From NCBI GenBank assembly GCA_021018995.1, contig CM037596.1:88233184-88297183 (forward strand): a DNA stretch of 64,000 nt, given 5' to 3'. The position numbers were made by a program, and so were the translations under genes. The notes beneath the pieces were generated by a model. It was not told the DNA's origin. It was given only the letters and a program-made list of their open reading frames with translations, and made no database searches. The DNA comes from Chloranthus sessilifolius (lineage: Eukaryota > Streptophyta > Magnoliopsida > Chloranthales > Chloranthaceae). Positions 45,924-58,239 of this stretch are shown here, piece after piece. Each line of letters begins with the position of its first letter. Positions within the stretch are counted from its first letter, which is position 1.

Positions 45924-47749
45924 TGTTGTTGCTTCTTAGTGTGCTTGATTTATATGAGTTTTGAAAAACAGATTTATAGCTGCTAAATTACAGTGGCTCT
46001 AGACTATATAAACAAATAAGGAAATATCAGCACAGTTAGAAGAGAATTAGCCTGCAAGATCAGGGCCAATTGTAGCAAGTTTTAAAAGTAAGTGAGTGAA
46101 AGATCGTCCACAGAGAATTTGTTTAAAATGTAAGATAAACCTCCAGATCTGAGCTACCAGATCTGGCTTCTTATCCTATCTAGAAAGCTGATAAGATGAG
46201 AGGTTTGAATTTGTCACGTTTACCAAACTAAAAACAAAGAAAATTTTAAACTAAATGATCTAGATCCGAGTTGGGGGAGTGATTGAAACAAAGATGGAGA
46301 AGTAATATCTAAATCTGATTTGGTCTTTGAAATCTAATGAGAATAACTGCAGCTCAGCAGAGGTGTTCCAATCTTCATCTGGCTACAAGCACAGATGTAA
46401 GAGATATAAATCTAACTCAAGGATTAGACTTAGGCTTATGGCTATGGTCTATCCACATTAATGGCCACAGACCATCCAATAGTCTTTAATCCAAAGCCTT
46501 AGTTTAGAACAAGAAGCATCACTACAAATGCCGTGAGAGATTAGGTTACCAACACTAATTCTCACAGGATTAATGAATCAAGGGAAATTGCATGAAAAAC
46601 AGTAAATCTAAAGGAGTCTAATGCAATAAGGAGATCAGAGGGAACCCTTAACATGAGTCCAATTGAGAAAATACGGTTTTCAGCAACCTTTTCAAATCCA
46701 CCGTTACAATTACAGAGCGCAGCTTAAACAGCTCTCAGATTTGTAGTCTTGAATACAACTCTCTTTTGAATTACAGAAATGTCTCACAGCTCTCAATTGC
46801 AAGTCAAAGTGAAGCTATTACAGGGATTTCAGACAAACTATCTGATTTGGAAATGGGGGAATAGGAATGAAACTCAAAATCTGGATGCCCAAATTGGGCA
46901 AATGGTTCGTCTATTTATAGTTTTCCCCAAGTCCAGCTCAGATGTGTTTCAACCAATCAGAGGTGCTCAGAATGTATTGACCAATGGTGGCCGAGCACGA
47001 GGATCCAGATCTGTTCTGGCCAATCAGAATTCTTCGATCTGGTTCAGCCAATCAGGTGATAGAAGCATCAATTCTGTTATGTAATTCAAAAATCTGTTTG
47101 AGCTTCTAGAAGTTCCCGCCAAGTAATTTCATCTTTGGGTGTTCACATGGGGTGGAATATGCCTTTGGTTCGTGCTCAAAATCTTTCGGAATATCCTTGG
47201 GTTTTAAAATGCATTGGGACGCGTGCAACAGATTACTGAATTGCCCTTGTTAAAGCTGCGAATCTCCAGAATACCTTTTCGCAGAGCTTAAGGGCCTTTT
47301 CGCAGTCGACTTAGCTCTTTTCGCAATGTTCAATCTCTCTTGAATTATGTTTTCTCCTTTTCGCAAAGTTCAATCTTCTTTTCAAGAGTTCGGATGCTCT
47401 TCAAAACTAAGCCCTGAGGTTTAGTCCTTTTCGAGTTCCGTGTTCTTTTACTGAAAAGTGCGAGTTCTTTGAAAAGAACTATGTAGTGCATTTCTCTGTT
47501 GAATTGTTCCTGCTTCTCTTCAGGTCTTTGCCTCTTCCTTTTAGACCTTTCCACGGTGATGAGGTTGTTTCTTCACTTCCTTCCTTTGGTGACATGGATT
47601 GTCATCTTTTGGCACTTTTGAGCCGCTTTTATGGTTAAGCCCGTCTTTATTGTTAGTCAACATAGGCACTTAAAACACTTATTTAGTTCTCTCAAAGGTC
47701 TATCAAGACTTAAGTTTAGGGGTGAAAAATGGTATTTTTCACTTGTCAA
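45924..47749 (-). repeat. 3' LTR of the inner Athila-type element
   Basis: Aligns with 58240-60034. It has a TATA box (CTATAAATAG on the minus strand) at 46911-46920. About 350-550 bases upstream of that, at about 47270-47480, lies a cluster of CTTTTCGCAAAG-like words. It ends TTCACTTGTCA next to the polypurine tract. Confidence 0.85.
46911..46920 (-). promoter_or_regulatory. TATA box in the 3' LTR of the inner element
   Basis: CTATAAATAG on the minus strand, identical in the partner LTR at 59199-59208. It is the likely core promoter for element RNA. Confidence 0.65.
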
Positions 47750-49460
47750 CACACCCCAAACCTAAGCTTTGCTAGTCCACGAGCAAAGAAAGAATAATAA
47801 AAAAACAAAGTAAAAGCCACTTTTGTAGGGAGCACAGTTGCATTTAGCCTATGCAACAAGCCTTTTAAACCCCTAGGTGATCCCTAGTGGAGGAGTGAAG
47901 TCTCCTGAGGGTTTTCAGTGAAGGTACCCACAAACTTCTTCAATAAGTTAGTTAAGATCATCATGCTCATATACAACCACTTTCCTCAATTGATTATTCA
48001 CACCTGCATCGTTATTTTGTAAGAAGGTTTTTTCGAAAACTATCGATTTAAAACTAAAATTCTCTGATAATTCTTGTTACTACTCGATTTATGTCATATT
48101 TACAGGGAAAAATTTACGAACAGTTAGCCTTTGATTTAGGAATCCAGCTTCGATGTTGCCCTAATTAGTTGATTTCAAACCCAATTCTCACCAGGATTTT
48201 CACTCAAAAAACAAATGAGAAGGTTATACTATTTCACACAAATTCAAGAGCAATTCTCCTTAAATAGGACCGTAAGGTGAGCATAGGCATTGCTTTTAGT
48301 TAAAAATTCCTCCTTGCACCATAGACTACACAAATTCTTATCTCCATGTGATAGCTCAATCCATCAATGATCAGTAAGGACTTTTACTTGGGTTTGATTG
48401 TGGCTGATGGGTGAAATCTCTAAAAAGGGTTGGAAAGGTGTTCATATTTGAGAAGTCAGTCCAGGTCAGGAGGTTATATGCAAACCCACTTTTCTTCAGC
48501 ATAGTTTCATCTTCTTCTTTTGAATTTCAAGAGCCAAAGTGGCCATCTTTTTCTCTTTCTTTTTCAAACTTCCAATGAAAATGCCTTCTTTCTTTTGTTT
48601 TGCTCAAATATTTTTCTTTTCTTTTTCGAATTAGCACTGACTGCATGCCATATTCCCTCTGCCGTTTCATCATTGCCTTCAACTTTTACCCTTCTTTTGC
48701 TATTAAATTGTTACTCAATTCTCCTTCCCTCATCTTTCTTCCCTTTGTCTTCTGACTTCTCAGGGTAGGGTTAGGCTAAATGAAACTGATGAGGTTTATT
48801 GGGTGAGATTTCAAAGGATTCATCGATTTATACAGCTCAACTGGTGTGTATCAAGGGTAGTTTTTAAAAGGTGGGGCTTTGTAAGGTTCAAACTGTTCAA
48901 AAGGAGGCCTTACATCATGTCTTTAATATCATGAGTGTTATCAAAATATTTCAATTTGGATATGTGTAACTTCTAGTGTAAGTAAGCAGATTCACATAGT
49001 CCCTAAAAGTAGAAAAGATTGCCAAAGAATACCTCCAAAGAATACATTTCAGCCCAAACCTCACTTTGGGTGTGGTTTTATATCAACTTCTTGAGGTATA
49101 TCTTTCTGTTTTCCTTCATTGTAGGTTTACTAAAACATCAATTTTCTTGTGGAAATTTCGACATTTACTTCATGAAAGTCTTTAGAATTAGAAATTCATT
49201 TTAAAAGTTTTAACTTCCTCATTTTTCAAAACAACGGTGTGAAATGACTTCATTTTCAAAAGTTTCTTGATCAAAAGCTGCAGCAAGCATTAACTTACTT
49301 ATTTTATTGGCATACCGCCATACCCCAAACCAAAGGGAAGCAGGTCCACACTGGTCCAAAAACAGAGGAAAAATATAAGAAAAACAACAAAAGTAATAAT
49401 GGCAAGAAGATAGATGAAATGCATGAGTATACACAAAACAGAATTTTCTATTACAACATT
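47750..49460 (-). other. 3' non-coding region of the inner element
   Basis: It begins with the polypurine tract (minus strand GGTTTGGGGTGTG). The first 190 bases (to about 47940) closely match 61376-61615 of the outer element, including CCACTTTTGTAGGGAGCAC and CCTAGGTGATCCCTAG. A pyrimidine-rich tract at about 48490-48740 has a counterpart at 62230-62520. There are no credible ORFs. Confidence 0.6.
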
Positions 49461-51950
49461 TTAACACAAAAGTACAAGGAGAGCTAATAACTGGGTCAAA
49501 ATTTGTATCATAGGTTGGTTCGGTGGCTCAATCGGAGTCCTGTAATCGAATCGAGCTAGAGTCGATGTTGGAGTCTGAACTTGATTGAGCTTTCTGGAAT
49601 GGTGTTTTGTAGCTCGGATACTCCTCGATTTGATCTTTGATGAGGCCAAGGTGTTTAGTGAGGCTAGTGGTCTTCAATTTTTCTTGATCCAGTTGGGCTT
49701 GCAACATGGACACCTTGTGTTGCTCGATCCTCACCAAATTTGAAATGTTTGACCCAAAGAAGTCCCGCATTTTATCTCTTTCAAATTTCATAAAATCTCT
49801 AACTTCGATTTGGTTTTCATAGAAGTGCGGATGTAAGCTTGCAAATCAGCTAGCCCCTTTTGAACATCTCTGGATATAAGGGTTATTTTCCATGGCTTTG
49901 ATGAGGGTGGCATATCGGGGAGGGAATGGAATGGTAGGGGACTAAAGGTGGCCCAATGTGGTAGGGGGAGAAGTGGCTAGAAAGGGGACAATGTGGTGCT
50001 CTGAGTGGCGTGCTCAGAAAATGGGGAGTGGTGGAGGGATGGAATCAAAGGAGCTTCGGTTTGAGTATGTCTTGCCTGGGTAGTAGTGGTGGGGTGGGCG
50101 ATCAACCAATATTACCTCTGGATCCGCTTTGAGTGGTCTGGAAGAAAAATAGGTACAGGGTAATGGTGGTTGTTTGGGATGTGGAAGCTAAGGTATGGAG
50201 CAGTTCCATGGTTATAGGTGATTATGCATGTTGATTTGATTTGAAGTTGGGCTTGGATGGATTGGAGGTAGGTAAGGATTTGGGTAATGGATGTAGGTGT
50301 GGGAGAGGTGGGCATAGTAGAGACCGGGACAACCGAGGTGGAGGGAGGAGGTGCAATGGTCAGAAGGAGAGGTTGGAAAGTGGGTGAAGGGAGGAGGAGC
50401 AGGTATAGGGGTGGGGTCTAGTTCCATGGTTTCAAAAATAGAACCCATTAGAGAAGAGTAGGCCTCTGTAGTGAAGGGCTTAGGTTCAGGTGTAGGGGAG
50501 GTCTCAGGTGTGTGGGCTGATGGAGCAGGGGAATTTGAGGGGCTTTGGAGCAGAGGAGTGCAGGTGGATGGGGCAATAAAATCTGTAGCTAACTCCTCTA
50601 AAGCCTGGGCATTGGAGGGTGAAATTGGTGGTGTTAGAATGGTTGGAGTGGTTGGGGTAGAGGGGGAGTCCACAATTGGAATGATGGAATGAGTGGGAGA
50701 TGGAACAGCTGGGATAGGTGAAAGTGCATGGGCTTGAGTAGGGGAGTAGGGTGCAAGGGAAACTTCCTCCAAAGTAGGTGCAGCTGAAAAGTTGGTCACC
50801 AAAGGTACTGGCAGAGATGTTTCAAGAAGTGGGGTAGCTAAAGAGCTGGTCACCACAGGAGTTGGCAGAACTGGATTGGGCAAAGTTGATGCTGACAAAT
50901 TTGGATCTGGCAACATGGCAGGGGCAGGCTCAGTTGTAAGGTCAAATTCAGCTGCAGGGGTGGCTTTAGGTGCAGGCTCATCTGCAGGGGTGGGTTCTGG
51001 CTCACTCACAACGAGTTCAGTCTCAAAGAGGGCATGTCTGAGTTCACGCTCTCTCATCCTTCTCGGATAGCTTGCTTGTAGTCCAAGCCTTTTCCCAAAA
51101 TTGTGAGGGGTAATGACTTCAAATGGCTCCTCACTATCAATGTCAATTTGGCTCTGAGGAGGGTGTGATCAATCTGCCAAATGGTACGCGCTATGCTATC
51201 TTCTTCTTTTCTTCGCTTTAAATCGACATCACCATGGCTTCAAAAATTAACATAGGGGCATTGAAAAACTGCCCCTTGGAGAAATGAAAGAGGGCCTTTA
51301 AAATTGGTGATCTCCTCTCTTGGTTGTGCCCAGTGAGATAAAAGCTGCCCCTTAAAATGGAATCCATCAATAGAAATTGGGGGGCAAGGTCTCTTCTCAT
51401 GATGGACTGCCCAGTGCCCACAATACCTTGGGTTAAATGGGCAGCCATCTCTCTAAAAGGGCCGCTTTGGAGCAGCCAAAGGACCAGAGGGATCAAATTG
51501 GAATGGTATCCCTAAAGCGTTCCCTATGTCTTCAAATGTCAGAGTAAGATCGCAATCATCAATGAAAATTACAAGGGTAGGGACATCAGCATCTTTTTCA
51601 GTGACCTTGACTAGGTTTTGGTACCATAACTTCACCATTCTTGGGTAAATTTTTTCCGCAAGGGGTAAGGATATTGCTTAGTGAAGCCTCTCTAAGGTAT
51701 CTTAAGGGTGGCAAGCACTCTGGTTTGGTGGCGAAAAAGTTTAGTCTACCATCGGAGCTTCAATGAAGGGATTTGGTAGGACCAAATGAATGGGCGAAGG
51801 AGTAAGCTGTGCTCGGGGCTAGCAGCGAGGGGTGGGTTCCTCATGTCTAATTTTCTTACCTTTCTCCACCCTCTCTGCCTTATCCATTGAAAGCTTTCGT
51901 TTTGTTGAAGTTTTGGCTTTTCCTTTTGCTTTTGGGGTCGGTTTGCTCAC
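49461..51950 (-). pseudogene. Third ORF of the inner Athila-type element (envelope-position ORF), remnant
   Basis: From the N-terminal side, minus strand: a Lys-rich segment near 51.84-51.97 kb, then a conserved block RMVKLWYQNL with VFIDDCDLTLTFEDI-like text at about 51.5-51.66 kb. Next is a helical segment at about 51.22-51.47 kb (FYLTGHNQERRSPILKALFH) that matches HLTGHGTQRRALFAKALYLM in element 1 in spacing and key residues. A long Pro/Thr/Ser/Ala-rich low-complexity region follows at about 50.1-51.06 kb, with a charged end at about 49.5-49.8 kb. No membrane segment is obvious, so this looks like the plant-transposon-protein domain type and not a classic envelope. It is broken, with about four or more breaks. 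Confidence 0.6.
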
Positions 51951-52650
51951 TTTCTTAGCGGAGGATTTGGAGAACATTAGCTAATGATTTCTCTGCTTTT
52001 CCCATTCTAGATTGATGTAGAAAAAATGCCCAAAATAGATCTTGACACGTAATCAACTTACTAAATAATAACCAGAGAATGGGTAGAGAAATACGAGATC
52101 TAGGGTTTATGTTTGAATGAGTTGTTTGCTTTGCAGAAATCCCCCAGATTACAAGCTGAAATCCTTCTCTGAAAATGCAAATGATCTACATAATCAGTTA
52201 CAAAAGGGTAGTAAACTTGTTAACTCGTGCAAGGAGAGAGCGAAGTAGGAGTAGCGATGAAGAAGAGTTGCTCTGAAGAGTTGAAATGAAACCCCGACTT
52301 GAAGGGGTTTAAATATACTCAAAGTTAATATCATAGCGCCTTTAAGTTTTGAAAAGTTCCAAAGAGACCTTTTTACAATTGCGAATGGCATCAGTACCAT
52401 TCGACAAGTTAACAGCTTCAGAAACATCATTTCGCAAAGGAATTAGCTTCAGAACTATCTTTTCGAAAAGAAAATGGCTTCAGCACCAACTATTCGAAAA
52501 GCACATCTTTGCTTTCGGCGATTCATTACTCGAGTCTATTCAAAAGTAATTTGGACTTTCTAAAGCGAATTATGACTTCTTGTTGAACTTTAAGCATGTT
52601 TCAACTATGCGAAAAGAGATAAAAGCGTAAACAGAGAAAATAAGCAAAAA
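51951..52650 (-). promoter_or_regulatory. Internal promoter-like region before the third ORF of the inner element
   Basis: This non-coding stretch lies between integrase and the third ORF. A TATA-like box (TATATTTAA on the minus strand) sits at 52309-52317 and is followed by a pyrimidine-rich leader-like sequence. Immediately upstream, at 52380-52620, are five or more TTTTCGAAAAG/TTTCGCAAAG words, the same motif that is clustered upstream of the TATA box in this element's LTRs. Promoter function is inferred from the layout. Confidence 0.5.
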
Positions 52651-54021
52651 CTATGATATACAAACATAATTTACGCTTTTACCATCAAATTTTTGGAGAT
52701 TCGATGATAGATGGGCAAGACAGCTCCTGGTATTTCCAATGCATGGTTTGAGCCTCTGGCCATTGACCTTTATGGTTCTTCCATTACTTGGGTCAAGGAT
52801 GTCAATCAGCTCAAGGGCTGACAAGATGTATGGCCCTTCCCATCTGGATCTCAGTTTTCCTGGGAAAAACTTGAGCTTTGAGTTAAATAACCATACCTTA
52901 GAACCAGCTGTGAACTCTTTTCTCAATAAATTTTTATCATGAAAAGTTTTGACTTTCTCTTTATACAATCTTGAATTGGTGTATGCATCCATTCGCAGCT
53001 CTTCTAACTCAGCAAGTTGCAATTTCCTGTGATTACCAACAGTAGTTAGATCCATGTTCAATGTTTTAATGGCCCAAAAAACTTTATATTCTAACTCTAC
53101 TGGTAAATGGCATGCTTTGCCATAGACCAACCTAAATGGGGACATACCAATTGGGGTTTTATAGGCCGTCCTATATGCCCACAATGCATCATTCAGCTTA
53201 AAGGACCAATCCTTTCTGTCCTTCTTCACAGTCTTTTCCAAAATATGTTTGATTTTTCTATTGGAAATCTCTACTTGTCCACTGGTTTGTGGATGATATG
53301 AAGTGGCTACTCTATGAGTCACAGAGTATTTCTTCAACAATGTTTCAAAATGTCTATTACAAAAATGGCTTCCCCCATCATTGATAATGGCTCTGGGAAA
53401 ACCAAACCTGGAAAAAATGTGATTCTTAAGAAATTTCAGAACCACTTTGTGATCATTTGTTTTAGTAGCTGTGGCTTCAATCCATTTGGATACATAATCC
53501 ACAGCTACTAAAATGAAGTTATTCCCATTGGAAGGAGGAAAGGGGCCCATGAAGTCTATCCCCCAAACATCAAACAACTCAACTACCAAAATAGGCTGTA
53601 AAGGCATTGAGTTTCTCTTGGAGATGCTGCCTAATTTCTGACAGTTCTGGCAAGACTTACAATGCTGCAGGGCATCCTTGAAAAGTGTAGGCCAATAAAA
53701 TCCACACTGCAAAACTTTTACAGCAGTTTTGTTCCCACTAAAATGACCTCCACAGGCCTGTTCATGACACATAGAAAGTATTCTATGAAATTCTTGGTCA
53801 GGGACACATTTCCTTATTATTTGATCTGCACAACTCTTAAACAGATAAGGATCCTCCCAGATGAAGTGTTTAACCTTTGAGAAGAAAAGATCTTTATCCA
53901 TTCTATTCCAATGGTGAGGAATTCTCCCAGTAGCCAAAAAGTTGACTATGTTGGCAAACCAAGGAGTGTGTACACTAATGGCAAAAAGTTGCTCATCAGG
54001 GAAAGATTCATTGATAGGCAA
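52651..54021 (-). pseudogene. Integrase of the inner Athila-type element
   Basis: This 456-codon segment is the best preserved piece of the element. From the N-terminal end it has the integrase zinc-binding part (H...H near 53.70-53.80 kb and [11 protein letters not shown] near 53.65 kb). The catalytic core follows ([50 protein letters not shown]) at about 53.27-53.58 kb. Then come the [21 protein letters not shown] block near 53.15 kb and a C-terminal module with SRWEGPYIL near 52.83 kb. The text is typical of Athila/Tat integrase and distinct from the chromovirus integrases of B and C. It inserts the DNA copy. It belongs to an otherwise broken element. Confidence 0.9.
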
Positions 54022-54054
54022 CCTATCAATCTCGTGATTAAAATTGAGAGGTGA

Positions 54055-56260
54055 TCACCACCACATTCTCCACTCCTTTTTATCTTTAATCTGTAGATCA
54101 AATTCCTGTAATAGGAGAATCCACCTGATTAATCTTGGTTTGGTGTCCTTCTTAGACAGAAGGTATTTCAAGGCAGAGTGGTCAGTGAACACCACTATTT
54201 GTGAACCCAAGACATATGACCTGAATTTTTCTAAAGCAAAAACAATTGCCAGCAGCTCCTTCTCAGTTGTTGTGTAATTGAGCTGTGCATCAATCATTGA
54301 TCTACTGGAATAAGCTATGACATGAGGCAGCTTATCTTTTCTCTGTCCAAGGACAGCTCCCAAAGCATAATCTGATGCATCACACATCAGTTCAAAAGGT
54401 AATGAATAATCTGGAGACTGCAATATTGGAGCTGAAATCCGACAATTTTTTAGGAATTCAAAAGCCTTCATGCATTCATTATTGAAAACAAAAGGGACAT
54501 CTTGGCACAACAAATGACAAAGAGGTTTAGTTATTTTACTGAAGTCCTTGATGAACCTTCTGTAAAATCCAGCATGTCCTAGAAAACTTCTGATTTGTTT
54601 AATGCTTTGGGAGGTGGTAAATGTGCAATTAACTCAATTTTGCTTTGTCCACCTCAATGCCCTTGTGGAAACAACATGGCCAAGGACAATGCCCAGGTGA
54701 CCATGAAATGGTTTTTCTCAAATTTCAAACCGATTGGTTTCTTCGCATCTTTGTAGTACCAATTTGAGATGGTGTAAACACCGGAAAAATCTGCCATAGA
54801 TTGAGAAATCATCCATATAAAATTTCCATAAAATGGTCAATCATATCGGAAAAATTGCATACATGCATCTTTGGAAGGTAGCAGAGCATTACAAAGACCA
54901 AAAGGCATTCTCCTATAGGCAAAAGTGCCAAAAGGGCACGTGAATGTGGTCTTTTCCGATCTTGTGGGTACACAAGAATCGTTGTAACTAGAGTAACCAT
55001 CAAGAAAACAAGAATAAGCTTTTCCTGCTAGCTTATCTAAGATCGATCAATGAATGGGAGGAAATGGTCTTTTCGGTCATTGCATTTAATTTTCTGTAAT
55101 CAATACAGACTCTCCATCCGATTGTTTGCACGGTTGACATAAGCTCACCGTAATCTGAGGTTACAAGGATTCCTCGATTTCTTAGGTACCACACAGTAGG
55201 TGCTACCCAAGCTGAATCTGTAATGGGGTAAATGACCCCTGCATCCAACAACTTAACAACCTCTTTCATGACCACTTCTTGCATATGAGGGTTCAACCTT
55301 CTTTGCATTTCTCTAGAAGGCTTTGAATCTTCTTCCAAGTGGATTTTGTGCATGCAAAGCAATTTGGACTGATTCCTCCTAAATCAGCAATAGTCCAATA
55401 ATTGCCCTTTTATGTTCTTTCAAGACTATCAACGCTCTTCCTCTTGCTCCTTTGTGAGAGAGGAAGAAATAATGTGAAATGATTTATGATTACCTAAGAA
55501 CACATACTTCAAATTTTTTTGGCAACCGCTTTAGTTCTAAATCGTGAAATTTGTGAAAAGAAGGTAAAAAGGTACCTTAGATGTTTGTGGAAGGGAGAGT
55601 AGCAGGTTTCCAAGAAGAGAAACTGTCGATTGATTAAGAGTTCCTTGCACAACATTTATTTCCTCGAATTTGAGATACAACTTGCTTTATTTTCAGCATA
55701 TCCCCAAGCATCTTTAACATCTGGTGAAATCTTTACCCTGCGAAATTGTTGTAAAGTCCCTTCCACAAGTTCATCCAATAGATCAACATGAAAACATTCT
55801 TGAGCTGAATTGAGTCATTATAAACATTTAATTTTACCTTCATGTTTCCAAATGAGACTTCCATAATACGGACACGCATTGAATGTAAGCATTTGTCAGA
55901 GCGTGAATGGTCTTCCCAAAATGACAGGATGGAAGTTTTGCTTTTAGTTGGTTCCATATCCAAAACTAAAAATCGGCAGGATAGAAGAATTTATCTACTC
56001 CCACCAATACATCTTCAATCATCCCTCGGCTTTCTTTCGATCATCGCTAGTTGTAACACCACATGAGTGGGTTTTAATTCTCCCAAACCAGCTTCTCATA
56101 TACGAATATGGAAGTAGGTTGACACTAGCACCATCTAATAAAGCCTTTTCAATGGTGTGTTCCCCAATAATGCAAGGGATTGGGGATTCCGGGATCTTGA
56201 AGTTTAGGAGGTGTAGCAATGGATAATACACAGTTAATTCTTTCCACGGAAAGACCTTTT
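54055..56260 (-). pseudogene. Protease, reverse transcriptase and RNase H remnants of the inner Athila-type element
   Basis: Protease part at about 56.0-56.23 kb (IPCIIGEHTIEKALLD then ASVNLLPYS). Reverse transcriptase part at about 54.5-55.36 kb, including VVKLLDAGVIYPI and VCIDYRKLNAMT. RNase H at about 54.06-54.5 kb ([49 protein letters not shown]). Order and motifs are those of Athila pol. It is broken, with several breaks. Confidence 0.85.
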
Positions 56261-56782
56261 GGACAACTGTATCCTAGATTGTCTTTTGTGAGTGCAAACA
56301 TCTTTCAAAATTTTTGCATATGCTGGAATTTGTTTGATTGCCTCAAGCAAAGGTAAATTTATCTTGACTTGCTTGAAAGTCTCCATCATCTCATCTATTT
56401 TTGTGTTCCCTTTATCAAAGGGGATCTGATTTCATTACATAAGGAAATGGTAAATGAGGAACTAATCTTTCATCTACTGACTTTAGAAGTGTTTTGAAAT
56501 TTTTTACTTTTACTGTTTTTCATTTTTTGGTTTTTCGAGGTACATCATCTTGCTCTTCATATCTTTATCCTCTTCCTCATTTCTTTCTTCTTTAGTACCC
56601 ACTTTGTTATCTATCATTTTCCACTTCTCAAAGTGGTGACAGTTTTACTTCTTCATGTGAATTAGAAGCTTCTCCCACCATGAACTGTCCTTTGCGATTG
56701 TTCAAAGATTGGCTGGGTAACTTTCCTTCCTCTCTTTTTGCCAAGGTATTTGAAAGTTGTCCCAATATTTCTTCAATCTTCT
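56261..56782 (-). other. Junction between gag and protease of the inner element
   Basis: No long frame. The composition is Lys/Glu-like on the minus strand, as expected for the linker between gag and protease in Athila. No separate feature is recognised. Confidence 0.35.
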
Positions 56783-57969
56783 TTATGCTCTGTGAAAATT
56801 CACGCTTGAGTTAAAGATCCTAAATTCGAGTGAATTTAGGACTTGATCTTCAAAAGAAAGGGACCTGGAAGGGTTTTGAATCGGGGGCTCATTGCGATTC
56901 TTTGTGGAATGGGTCTGAAAGTTTGGTTTGACATAAAAATTGGTTGTGCAGTTTTGAAAGGCATTTGATTCTTTGGTTGTTGCTGTTGTTGGGATTGGTA
57001 ATTCCCCTGGTTCCACCTCAAATTGGGGTGTGCTCTCCATGGATATTCATTTGACTGCATCTGTCCAAATGATTGAGCAGCATGAGCTTGTTCCACCATT
57101 AAATCTAGGAACTGTGATGCAGCAGGACATTGGTCAAGTGAATTAGTAGGGGACTGGCATATCAGATATGCCTCCTCTACTCTTGAAATATTTGGAGTTT
57201 TAAGTGAGTCCATCAATCTATCAAACTTTGTGGTTAGATTGTCCATCTTTCTTTCCAACTCATTCACCTCATAGATCTTTCCTTTGGTGGGTTGGTGGTT
57301 GTTCAACCTAGCAGGATTTTCAATTTCTCTTGACAGAGATTCCTGCTGAGTGGAGTTTTCACCAATCACTTCAAATAAGTCCCAAACCTCTTCAACTGTT
57401 TTTTGCAAGTAAGTGCCTCCACAGGAAGCATCCACCATATTTTTGCCTTTTTGATCAATTCCTTAATAGAAGCTTTGAACCAGTTGCCACCTAGGAATTT
57501 GATGATGAGGACATTGCCTTAATAGTTCCTTGAATCTTTCCCATGCTTCATGGAAAGTTTCAGTTGAGTTTTGGGAAAATGAAATGATACTTTGTCTCAA
57601 TTGGCTTGTTTTAGACATTGGGAAATATTTGGCTAAGAATTGACACTGCAAATCATTCCAAGAAGTGATACTGTTTGGTGCTAACATGGATAACCATGCT
57701 CTAGCTTTATCCTTTAATGAAAAAGGAAAGAGCCTCAGATTGGTTGCTTGGACCCAGCAAATTATGTTGAATGTGGTGAAAAGAGCCAAGAATTCATCCA
57801 CATGTTTGTATGGGTCTTCCTTACTCAACCCATGGAAGGAAGGAAGCATTTGGATAGTTGATGACTTGATCTCATAATTTCCTTCAACAGTAGGAAATTG
57901 AATGGGATAGGGCAAATACACGGGTACCGGTGCAAAGTAATCCCTCAAAAGTTGAGGTTCTTCACCCAT
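56783..57969 (-). pseudogene. Gag remnant of the inner Athila-type element
   Basis: The N-terminal half at about 57.46-57.97 kb carries the Athila capsid pattern: NYEIKSSTIQMLPSFHGL, EDPYKHVDEFL, KDKARAWLSML, FHEAWERFKELLRQCPHH. The C-terminal half at about 56.8-57.43 kb has a coiled-coil-like stretch (VNELERKMDNLTTKFDRLMD) and a Gln/Pro/Asn-rich tail (NQGNYQSQQQQQPKNQ), standard for Athila gag. There is no zinc knuckle, as usual in this lineage. The start at 57969 lies about 250 bases after the primer site. It is broken, with about two breaks. Confidence 0.85.
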
Positions 57970-58220
57970 AGTAGCAGTGCAGTTGTTGTTTGCTTGGTTA
58001 GTAGCCTTTCAACTTCTAAATTCAATGGGAGAATCTCTGAGTCCTCCTACCAAACATACAACTCGAACAAAAAATCTGATTATGCACAAGAAACCTTAAT
58101 TCCTTTCGCAATTTCCTTCTTTAAAAATCGGAATATGAATAAGCGCACAAGTATAAACAATAGAATAGTTTAGATAAAAATTAAAATGAAAACTTAGGTC
58201 TATCTATTTTAGAACAAATT

Positions 58221-58234
58221 CCCGAACGGCGCCA
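58221..58234 (-). other. Primer binding site of the inner element (tRNA-Asp type)
   Basis: Minus strand TGGCGCCGTTCGGG, close to the TGGCGCCGTTGCCGGGG type used by Athila. It lies a few bases from the 5' LTR. Confidence 0.75.
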
Positions 58235-58239
58235 AAACT

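Noticed and set aside
50471-51070. Gly/Val-rich plus-strand frames
   Set aside because: Reverse-strand shadows of the Pro/Thr-rich part of the third ORF of the inner Athila element.
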